Positions 1 to 5,618 of a stretch of 10,015 nt of DNA are shown here, in pieces. Each line of letters opens with the position of its first letter. The first letter of the stretch is position 1. The DNA lies in assembly GCA_025455665.1 (NCBI GenBank), contig JALOMC010000071.1, positions 1 to 10,015 on the forward strand, given 5' to 3'. The notes under the pieces are model-generated. The model was not told the DNA's origin. It was given only the letters and a program-made list of their open reading frames with translations, and did not search any database. The DNA comes from Chitinophagaceae bacterium (GTDB lineage: Bacteria > Bacteroidota > Bacteroidia > Chitinophagales > Chitinophagaceae). Both the position numbers and the translations under genes were made by a program.

Positions 1-2
1 TC

Positions 3-377
3 GAATATGGCGATCTTGATTTGTTCGGCTTGTTCGATTTGGCTGTGCCCGGCGAGTACAGCTTTTTGAAAGACAATGTACCGGCCGGCACCGTATGGAC
101 CAGTGCCGAAAACGTAGCCGTACTGGCCGGCCAGCCGATAAAAACCCGCCTGCGCATGGAGCTGCTGGCCAAAGATGTAAATGCCACGGTGCAGGGCAGG
201 GTGTACCAAAATGTCATCAAGGTAAGAGTGAGTCAGCAGTTGCAGGTGGCTGCCGCTGCCCCCTTTACCGATGCGCAGAGCTATGAATCGTGGTTTGCCC
301 GCGGCATTGGCCTTATTTCTGTAGTGGCACCGCCACCATTCTTCGGCTACGATGTTATTCGGTATCAGGTAAACTAA
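3..377 (+). CDS. 3' end of an unrecognised, probably exported protein (5' truncated)
   Basis: The frame is open from the left edge and ends at TAA 375-377, so the start lies outside the window; the in-frame TTG at 21 is not needed as a start. About 124 residues are visible. They alternate hydrophobic and polar residues as in beta-strands, with a stretch around V-Y-Q-N-V-I-K-V-R-V and a tail with W-F-A-R-G-I-G-L-I followed by a final short strand. This resembles small Bacteroidota envelope or lipoprotein-like proteins of the DUF3108/TapB type, in which a 'Y-A-K-G-I-G-L' motif precedes the C-terminal strand. That is a resemblance from memory, not a firm family call, and no function is assigned. 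It converges with the kinase gene and shares its terminator. Coding status is supported by the uninterrupted frame and the terminator 22 bp after the stop. Confidence 0.6.
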   Translation, partial: EYGDLDLFGLFDLAVPGEYSFLKDNVPAGTVWTSAENVAVLAGQPIKTRLRMELLAKDVNATVQGRVYQNVIKVRVSQQLQVAAAAPFTDAQSYESWFARGIGLISVVAPPPFFGYDVIRYQVN

Positions 378-398
378 AGGCAGCCAATGCCTGCGTAT

Positions 399-435
399 AA
401 AAAAAACGGAGCGTGTTCGTACACGCTCCGTTTTT
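399..435. terminator. Bidirectional intrinsic terminator between converging genes
   Basis: A perfect 10-bp stem (407-416 with 421-430) closes a 4-nt loop. It is flanked by eight A (399-406) and five T (431-435), so the A and T runs can extend the pairing. Read on the minus strand it is a GC-rich hairpin followed by eight T, which is strong and serves the kinase gene. Read on the plus strand it is followed by five T and serves the gene ending at 377. A second copy of the 3' arm plus T run lies at 446-457. Confidence 0.85.
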
Positions 436-457
436 AGTTGGTCGTCGCTCCGTTTTT

Positions 458-1093
458 TTAAAACAAGCCAAACAACATGCTATCAATTTTCTGAAGGATT
501 TCGCCCAGGTCTTCTTCGTTTTCAGCAAAATTGTTTTTGTCTACATCTACTACCAGCACGGGGCCTTCATGGTAGGCTTCTATAAACTTGTTGTAGTATT
601 CGTTCAGCTTTTTCAGGTAGTCCAGCCGTATGTTTTCTTCGTATTCGCGGCCACGCTTTTGTATTTGGCCTACCAGGGTGGGTACACTGGCTTTCAGGTA
701 TATCAGCAGGTCGGGCGGCTGTACCATGCTGCGCAGTGTTTCAAAAAATTTGAAGTAGTTATCAAAGTCACGCTTGCTCATCAGGCCCAGGTCGTGCAGG
801 TTGGGCGCAAAAATCATGGCGTCTTCGTAAATGGTACGGTCTTGTATCACCGTTTCGTTGCCACGTTGTATTTCCAGCAGTTGGTTCAGGCGGCTGTTCA
901 AAAAGTAAATCTGGAGGTTGAAACTCCAGCGGGGCATGTCCTCATAAAAGTCGTTGAGGTAGGGGTTGTGTTCTACATCTTCAAACTGCGGAATCCACTT
1001 GTAGTGTTTGCTCAGCTTTTCGGTCAGGGTGGTTTTGCCGGCGCCAATATTGCCTGCTATGGCTATGTGCTTTGGCTTTTTTGCTTTGGCCAT
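458..1093 (-). CDS. Deoxynucleoside kinase (dNK/dGK-dCK family)
   Basis: A 211-residue cytosolic enzyme of the deoxynucleoside kinase family, which transfers the gamma-phosphate of ATP to the 5'-OH of a deoxynucleoside in nucleotide salvage. Visible motifs in order are the Walker A P-loop G-N-I-G-A-G-K-T at residues 14-21, E38 in the region that supplies the catalytic acid in this family, the W-S-F-N-L-Q substrate-pocket segment (56-61), the D-R-T motif (85-87, equivalent to the family's D/E-R-S), and an arginine-rich lid K-R-G-R-E (146-150). Length and motif order fit a full-length bacterial dNK. Substrate choice (dA, dG, dC or T) cannot be read from the sequence. ATG 1093 is the only start that leaves the P-loop near the N-terminus. 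No Shine-Dalgarno sequence precedes it, as is usual in Bacteroidota. It lies 132 bp downstream of trpS on the same strand and may be co-transcribed; the strong hairpin at 399-435 ends the transcript. Confidence 0.93.
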   Translation of the reverse strand: MAKAKKPKHIAIAGNIGAGKTTLTEKLSKHYKWIPQFEDVEHNPYLNDFYEDMPRWSFNLQIYFLNSRLNQLLEIQRGNETVIQDRTIYEDAMIFAPNLHDLGLMSKRDFDNYFKFFETLRSMVQPPDLLIYLKASVPTLVGQIQKRGREYEENIRLDYLKKLNEYYNKFIEAYHEGPVLVVDVDKNNFAENEEDLGEILQKIDSMLFGLF

Positions 1094-1183
1094 AAATCGT
1101 TGTTTCTATAGGGGTACTTACCAGTTGTTGTTTGTTTTTGTCGGCAGCCTGCTGGCTGCTTTCGCAGCGGTACAAGTTAGGGC

Positions 1184-1201
1184 AAAACGGCATTGCGCCG
1201 T
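1184..1201 (-). terminator. Weak candidate terminator or attenuating hairpin after trpS
   Basis: On the minus strand a 5-bp stem (1197-1201 with 1187-1191) with a 5-nt loop is followed by a run of only four T, about 25 bp after the trpS stop. The stem is short and the T run poor, so read-through into the kinase gene is likely. A second hairpin (1144-1149 with 1154-1159) in the same spacer has no T run. Confidence 0.25.
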
Positions 1202-1225
1202 GGGCTGACCCGCATTTGTAGCCGG

Positions 1226-2251
1226 CTAATAATACTTTACCCCAATGGCCTTGCGTACGGCTTGCAGGGTGGCGCTGGCGCTGGCCCGTGCCTTTTCGGC
1301 TCCCTGCCGCATTACAGTGGCCAGGTATTGCTCGTCGGCCAGCATGGCATTGGTTTTTTCGCGGATGGGTTGCAAAAACCTGACCATATCTTCTGCCAGC
1401 TGCTTTTTCATATCGCCGTAGCGGATGACTACCTGGCCGGCCGAGCTGGCGGCGTAGTCGGCTTCAAACCTGGCCACAGTATCGGGGCTGCTCACCAGCC
1501 GCATCAGGGTAAACAGGTTTTCGATGTAGTCGGGCTTGGGGCTGTTGGGCTCCGCCGGGCCCTGGTCGGTTTTAGCCTTCATTATTTTTTTGCGCAGCAG
1601 GTCATCGTCGTCGGCCAGGTAAATGGTGTTCATGGCATTTTCGCTCTTGCTCATTTTGCCATTGCCATCCAGGCTCAAAATTTTTACCAGCTCGCCACCG
1701 CTGTAGTTAAAGGCCTGTGGTTCGGGCAGTATGGTTTCGCCCTGGCCATAGCGGTAGTTGAAACGCTGGGCAAAATTGCGGGCCATTTCCAGGTGCTGTT
1801 CCTGGTCTTTGCCCACGGGCACTTTTTCGGCCCGGTGTATCAATATGTCGGCCGCCTGCAGCACGGGGTAGGTCAGCAGGCCGGCATTCACATTGTCGGG
1901 GTGCTGCCGCACTTTGTCTTTAAAGGTGGTGGTTTTTTCCAGCTCACCTTTATAGGCCATCATGTTCAGGTACAGGTACAGTTCGGCTATTTCGGGCACA
2001 TCGCTTTGCACATACAGCGTTACCTGATCGGGGTTCAGGCCGCAGGCGATGTTTTCGGCTACTACGCGGCGCACACTGTTGCGCAATTCGCTGGTATCGG
2101 GGTGGGTAGTCAGGCTGTGCCAGTCGGCTACAAATACAAAGCATTCGTAAGCGGCCTGCATAGCCAAAAAATTGCGGGTGGCACCAAAGTAGTTGCCCAG
2201 GTGCAAAAAGCCGGTGGGCCGTATGCCCGTCAGTACACGATCCTTGTTCAT
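1226..2251 (-). CDS. trpS: Tryptophanyl-tRNA synthetase
   Basis: A class I aminoacyl-tRNA synthetase that charges tRNA-Trp with tryptophan using ATP; essential and cytosolic. The 341-residue product begins M-N-K-D-R-V-L-T-G-I-R-P-T-G, the standard N-terminus of the family. It carries the class I signature H-L-G-N (17-20, HIGH equivalent), the V-G-x-D-Q motif (146-150) in the active site and K-M-S-K-S (199-203). The stretch from about 205 to the end is the helical anticodon-binding part. The open frame extends 25 codons further upstream to an ATG at 2326, but that extension is proline- and arginine-rich, not seen in the family, and overlaps a terminator for the neighbouring gene. ATG 2251 is therefore chosen. 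A promoter-like box sits only 7 bp upstream of this ATG. It is isolated from the lipoprotein gene by the terminator at 2325-2356 and may be read through into the kinase gene. Confidence 0.96.
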   Translation of the reverse strand: MNKDRVLTGIRPTGFLHLGNYFGATRNFLAMQAAYECFVFVADWHSLTTHPDTSELRNSVRRVVAENIACGLNPDQVTLYVQSDVPEIAELYLYLNMMAYKGELEKTTTFKDKVRQHPDNVNAGLLTYPVLQAADILIHRAEKVPVGKDQEQHLEMARNFAQRFNYRYGQGETILPEPQAFNYSGGELVKILSLDGNGKMSKSENAMNTIYLADDDDLLRKKIMKAKTDQGPAEPNSPKPDYIENLFTLMRLVSSPDTVARFEADYAASSAGQVVIRYGDMKKQLAEDMVRFLQPIREKTNAMLADEQYLATVMRQGAEKARASASATLQAVRKAIGVKYY

Positions 2252-2258
2252 GGGGCGG

Positions 2259-2266
2259 CGAAGATA
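2259..2266 (-). promoter_or_regulatory. Candidate -7 box for trpS
   Basis: The minus strand reads TATCTTCG, which matches the Bacteroidota -7 consensus TAnnTTTG at all but one fixed base, followed by 7 bp and the trpS ATG. No clear TTTG (-33) element lies at the usual distance. Transcription from here would give a nearly leaderless mRNA. The preceding terminator means trpS needs its own promoter in this spacer. Confidence 0.4.
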
Positions 2267-2324
2267 ATGGTTCGGCCGGCTTTGGGGTGGGTGCGTGGCT
2301 GCAGGCCGGGGGTGGGCTTTGGCC

Positions 2325-2356
2325 AAAAAAAGGCCGCCCCATTTGATGGAGCGGCC
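2325..2356 (-). terminator. Intrinsic terminator of the DUF4382 lipoprotein gene
   Basis: On the minus strand a 9-bp GC-rich stem (2348-2356 with 2332-2340, one mismatch) with a 7-nt loop is followed by seven T (2331-2325). It starts about 35 bp after the lipoprotein stop codon. There is no T run on the plus side, so it acts in one direction only. Confidence 0.8.
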
Positions 2357-2390
2357 CGGCTTGAATGATTGGTTGCCGGCGGTGCCACTA

Positions 2391-3260
2391 TCAGGGCTGT
2401 AGCGTCACCGGCTCCAGCTGCGTGGTTTCCCCTTTTTTTACCACTACCCCTGTTTTGGTTTGGCTTTGGTACGGTGCCAGGCCTTCAAAAGTCACCGTGT
2501 AGGTGCCATCGGGCAGGCCCCGCAGTTTAAAGTTGCCGTTGCTGTTTGGCAGTGCCACGGCATCAAAGCCTGCACCATCGCTTACCCGCACCACGGCTTT
2601 GGCGGCAGTAGGCAGCACAGCTCCTGCTATGGTACCAAAATTGGCGTTGCAAAACGGCCTGATCACCGGCTTCAGCAAAAACTGGCCATTTACTTCTACA
2701 ATGGAGCGGGCAATGTCAAAGTCGAGCCACACTTTCACGGTGCTGGCATTGGCCCGTTCGCGGTGCTTGTCAAACAGCGATACATAGAGGTAGTTGTTGG
2801 CCGGATTGGCCAGCGTGAGCGGATAGCTGACACCGGCTTTTACCACGGTATTGGCCGTGCCCAGTGTAATGCGCACCTTGCGCACCGTGCCACTGCTGAT
2901 GCCTGCTTCGCCCAGCTTTTGCTCTATGCCGTTGCGCAGCGCCAGCACGTCTACCACGCCGGGTGTTACGTTCAGGTCTACCCAATAGCCGTAGTCGTCT
3001 TTGCGCTGCAGGTGGTCATCGCTGTCAGCATCATTGCGGCCAAAATTGTCGTCGTTTTTGTGTGTGCAGTTGGTGTCTACTTTCACCTCTACTTTTTGAA
3101 TATCGATGTTGACGGCATCGTATTCGCCGGGCCCGTCGGTCAGGTATACCTGCAGGGTAGAGGCGCTTTCATTGACCCCCGATTTGGAGCAGGAAGCAAG
3201 TGCCAGCAGAAATGAAAACAGCAGCAGTGGAAGACCAAATGAAAGCTTGAAGCGTGTCAT
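2391..3260 (-). CDS. DUF4382 lipoprotein with C-terminal carboxypeptidase-regulatory-like domain
   Basis: A 289-residue predicted lipoprotein. A hydrophobic signal (residues 4-22) ends in the lipobox L-A-S-C with Cys24 as the lipidation site, so the mature protein should sit in a membrane facing the periplasm or the outside. Residues about 34-203 match DUF4382: S-T-L-Q-V-Y-L-T-D-G-P-G at the start, a D-x-V-N-I-D-I-Q-K-V-E-V strand pair, and N-G-Q-F-L-L-K-P-V-I at the end. Residues about 208-289 form a beta-sandwich of the carboxypeptidase regulatory-like type, with the typical G-x-F-x-L-x-G-L-P-D-G-T-Y-T-V-T-F pattern. An Asp-rich insertion lies at 69-89. The biochemical role of DUF4382 is unknown. 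ATG 3260 is chosen because the signal peptide starts there; the frame stays open upstream but runs through the divergent spacer and into recG on the other strand. The gene is divergent from recG and ends at its own terminator. Confidence 0.88.
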   Translation of the reverse strand: MTRFKLSFGLPLLLFSFLLALASCSKSGVNESASTLQVYLTDGPGEYDAVNIDIQKVEVKVDTNCTHKNDDNFGRNDADSDDHLQRKDDYGYWVDLNVTPGVVDVLALRNGIEQKLGEAGISSGTVRKVRITLGTANTVVKAGVSYPLTLANPANNYLYVSLFDKHRERANASTVKVWLDFDIARSIVEVNGQFLLKPVIRPFCNANFGTIAGAVLPTAAKAVVRVSDGAGFDAVALPNSNGNFKLRGLPDGTYTVTFEGLAPYQSQTKTGVVVKKGETTQLEPVTLQP

Positions 3261-3290
3261 GTTTTTTTGAGTTTTTGATGAAGAAAGGAG

Positions 3291-3298
3291 CACAATTA
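3291..3298 (-). promoter_or_regulatory. Candidate -7 box for the DUF4382 lipoprotein gene
   Basis: The minus strand reads TAATTGTG, matching TAnnTTTG at all but one fixed base, 30 bp upstream of the ATG. The leader between is T/C-rich, then A-rich, with no Shine-Dalgarno sequence. No TTTG is seen at the -33 position, so the call is weak. Confidence 0.3.
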
Positions 3299-3359
3299 CG
3301 CCAGCATAGATGGCTGTTGCGATGGCCGGTTTAACGTGGAAAGCCTTTGTCTGCAGTTC

Positions 3360-3389
3360 TTTTTTATTGTGCCGGCAGCTGCCAAAAAA
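3360..3389. promoter_or_regulatory. Palindrome in the divergent spacer (possible operator)
   Basis: A perfect 10-bp palindrome ggcagctgcc (3374-3383) is flanked on one side by a six-T run (3360-3365) and on the other by a six-A run (3384-3389), in the spacer between the divergent lipoprotein gene and recG. The symmetric make-up is consistent with a binding site for a dimeric regulator, but short palindromes also occur by chance. Confidence 0.2.
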
Positions 3390-3441
3390 CTGTGAAAACG
3401 AAGCCTGGAAACCAAGGCTGCCAGCAGTGACGGCCATACTG

Positions 3442-3449
3442 TATTTTAG
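3442..3449 (+). promoter_or_regulatory. Candidate -7 box for recG
   Basis: TATTTTAG matches TAnnTTTG at all but one fixed base and lies 6 bp before the GTG start of recG. No -33 TTTG is seen at the expected distance. If used, the message would be nearly leaderless. Confidence 0.35.
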
Positions 3450-3455
3450 CCGGGC

Positions 3456-5567
3456 GTGCACGGTGCATCTTCCATACTCGAGTCGCCCATAGAATACCTG
3501 AAAGGCGTAGGCCCCCAGCGGGGCGATTTGCTGCGCAAAGAGCTGAACATTCACAGTTTTGGCGATTTGCTTGAGCACTTTCCCTATCGGCACATCGATA
3601 AGACCCGGGTGTTTCCTATTTCGGCCATTGCCCCTGGTATGGACATGGTGCAGGTAAAAGGTGTATTGGGCGAGCCCGAAGAGGCGGCCATAAAAGGGCG
3701 CAAGCGCCTCACAGCTGTTTTGAGAGATGGCACCGCCGAGTTGGAACTCACCTGGTTTCAGGGCATTAGTTGGGTAAAAAAGGCGCTGGTGCCCGGGCGT
3801 ATGTACCTGGTGTATGGGCGGGTGAGCTGGTTTAAAAATGTGCCGCAAATGACCCACCCCGAGATAGAACCGGTGGAGGCAGAAAACAGCAGTGGCAAAA
3901 ACTTTTTGGAGCCGGTGTACAGTACTACCGAAAAGCTGAAAGCAAAATTCATAACGGGCCGGGCCATTGGCAAGCTGACGGCGGCCCTGCTGCCACAAGT
4001 GAGCCAACGCGACGTGCCCGAGTTTTTGCCCGCTTCCATCTTGCAGCAGGCCCAGTTAATGGGCCGATACGATGCGTACCGGCACATTCATTTTCCGCCC
4101 GATACGGCTACTTACCAGGCTGCCTTGCGCCGGCTGAAGTTTGAAGAGCTGTTTGCGCTGCAGGTAAAGTTGAGCCAGGTAAAAATCAGACGCCACACCG
4201 CCAGCCGCGGCTTTGTGTTTGATAAAGTGGGCGATTATTTCAATACGTTTTACAAACACTACCTGCCGTTTGAGCTGACCGGTGCGCAAAAGCGGGTCAT
4301 CAAGGAAATACGCACCGACTGTGGCCGCGGCCACCAAATGAACCGCTTGCTACAGGGCGATGTGGGCAGTGGCAAAACCATGGTAGCCCTGCTGAGCATG
4401 CTGCTGGCGGCCGACAATGGTTTTCAGAGCTGCTTGATGGCCCCTACCGAAATATTGGCACAGCAGCACTACGCAGGCATCAGTGCCTTGCTAAAAGATA
4501 TGCCGCTGAACGTGGCACTGCTGACAGGCAGTGTAAAAGCAGCCGAACGGCGCAAAGTATTGGCGGCTGCTGCAGCCGGCGAACTGCATATACTGATTGG
4601 CACCCATGCTTTAATTGAAGACAAAGTACAATTTGCCAACCTGGGTTTTGTGGTGATAGATGAGCAGCACCGGTTTGGAGTAGAGCAGCGCAGCAAGCTG
4701 TGGCAAAAAAATGAGGTGCCGCCACATGTATTGGTAATGACGGCCACACCCATACCGCGTACGCTGAGCATGAGCTTGTTTGGCGATTTGGATTGCAGCA
4801 TCATGGACGAGCTGCCACCCGGCCGCCAGCCCATTACCACGGTACACCGCTACGATAGTGCCCGGCACAATGTGCTGGAATTTGTACGCAGCGAAATAGA
4901 CAAGGGCCGGCAGGCGTACGTCATTTTTCCGCTGATAGAAGAAAGCGCCAAAATGGACTTTGAAAACCTGATGCGGGGCTACGAAATGGTAAAGACTTTT
5001 TTGCCCGAACCCCGCTACTGGATGAGCATGGTACACGGCCGCATGAGCCCCGACGAAAAGGAAACCAACATGCAGCGCTTTGTAAAAGGCGATACACAGG
5101 CCATGGTGAGCACCACGGTGATAGAAGTGGGAGTAAACGTGCCCAACGCCACCGTAATGGTGATAGAAAGCGCCGAAAAGTTTGGCTTGAGCCAGCTGCA
5201 CCAGCTACGGGGCCGGGTGGGCCGCGGCAGCGAGAAAAGCTTTTGTATTCTTTTAACCGGCCCCAATTTAACCCAGGATGCCCGCCAGCGGTTAAAGATC
5301 ATGTGCGATACGAATGATGGCTTTAAAATAGCAGAAAAAGACCTGGAACTGCGGGGACCGGGCGACATTGAGGGCACCCGGCAAAGCGGTTTACTCAACT
5401 TTAAGCTGGCTTCTATTGTAAATGATAAGCCCCTGATGGAATTGGCCCAAACACTGGCAGCAAATTTGCTGGAAAGCGATGTAGAGCTGAACCTGCCCGA
5501 ACACCAGGCCCTTAAGCATTACCTCTTGTCAAGAAAAGGTAAAACTTACTGGTCGAAAATATCATAA
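3456..5567 (+). CDS. recG: ATP-dependent DNA helicase RecG
   Basis: A superfamily 2 helicase/translocase that regresses stalled replication forks and processes branched recombination intermediates. The 703-residue length is normal for RecG. Domains in order: an N-terminal region beginning S-P-I-E-Y-L-K-G-V-G-P-Q-R (helix-hairpin-like, about 10-45), the OB-fold wedge that binds the branched DNA (about 60-160), the DEAD-like motor with Walker A G-D-V-G-S-G-K-T (301-308), Walker B D-E-Q-H (402-405) and T-A-T-P-I-P-R-T (429-436), then the second motor lobe with motif VI Q-L-R-G-R-V-G-R-G (583-591). The C-terminal G-x-x-I-x-G-T-R-Q-S-G region (about 635-645) belongs to the translocation module. 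The GTG at 3456 is the first possible start: an in-frame TAG sits three codons upstream and no ATG lies near the conserved N-terminus. It ends 51 bp before the large secreted-protein gene, with no visible terminator between. Confidence 0.97.
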   Translation: MHGASSILESPIEYLKGVGPQRGDLLRKELNIHSFGDLLEHFPYRHIDKTRVFPISAIAPGMDMVQVKGVLGEPEEAAIKGRKRLTAVLRDGTAELELTWFQGISWVKKALVPGRMYLVYGRVSWFKNVPQMTHPEIEPVEAENSSGKNFLEPVYSTTEKLKAKFITGRAIGKLTAALLPQVSQRDVPEFLPASILQQAQLMGRYDAYRHIHFPPDTATYQAALRRLKFEELFALQVKLSQVKIRRHTASRGFVFDKVGDYFNTFYKHYLPFELTGAQKRVIKEIRTDCGRGHQMNRLLQGDVGSGKTMVALLSMLLAADNGFQSCLMAPTEILAQQHYAGISALLKDMPLNVALLTGSVKAAERRKVLAAAAAGELHILIGTHALIEDKVQFANLGFVVIDEQHRFGVEQRSKLWQKNEVPPHVLVMTATPIPRTLSMSLFGDLDCSIMDELPPGRQPITTVHRYDSARHNVLEFVRSEIDKGRQAYVIFPLIEESAKMDFENLMRGYEMVKTFLPEPRYWMSMVHGRMSPDEKETNMQRFVKGDTQAMVSTTVIEVGVNVPNATVMVIESAEKFGLSQLHQLRGRVGRGSEKSFCILLTGPNLTQDARQRLKIMCDTNDGFKIAEKDLELRGPGDIEGTRQSGLLNFKLASIVNDKPLMELAQTLAANLLESDVELNLPEHQALKHYLLSRKGKTYWSKIS

Positions 5568-5573
5568 CACAAT

Positions 5574-5608
5574 TTTGATCCATCCCTGCGTTAGAGGGCG
5601 TAACTTGA
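5574..5608 (+). promoter_or_regulatory. Candidate promoter for the large secreted protein gene
   Basis: A TTTG (5574-5577) is separated by 23 bp from TAACTTGA (5601-5608), an imperfect version of the Bacteroidota -33/-7 pair TTTG and TAnnTTTG. The box ends 10 bp before the TTG start. Since no terminator follows recG, read-through is an alternative source of transcript. Confidence 0.3.
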
Positions 5609-5618
5609 CTGCATTGTT

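Noticed and set aside
413..1111. Long plus-strand open frame opposite the deoxynucleoside kinase
   Set aside because: It is the antisense shadow of the kinase gene; its composition (V, F, Q-rich, no domain) is that of a complementary-strand artefact, and it starts within the terminator.
1173..1179. TAACTTG on the minus strand as a promoter for the deoxynucleoside kinase
   Set aside because: The box is imperfect, has no TTTG at the expected distance, and lies about 80 bp from the start; read-through from trpS is at least as likely.
2252..2326. 25-codon N-terminal extension of trpS to an ATG at 2326
   Set aside because: The added residues are proline/arginine-rich, absent from the TrpRS family, and overlap the terminator of the upstream lipoprotein gene; M-N-K-D-R-V-L-T-G-I is the normal start.
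1193..2368. 391-codon plus-strand open frame opposite trpS
   Set aside because: Antisense shadow of trpS: no recognisable domain and the same V/F/H/Q-rich artefact composition.
2460..3215. 251-codon plus-strand open frame opposite the DUF4382 gene
   Set aside because: Antisense shadow; the minus strand encodes a lipobox, DUF4382 and a regulatory-like domain.
3261..4007. Upstream open frame continuous with the lipoprotein gene on the minus strand
   Set aside because: It covers the divergent spacer and the antisense strand of recG; a clean lipoprotein signal peptide starts at 3260.
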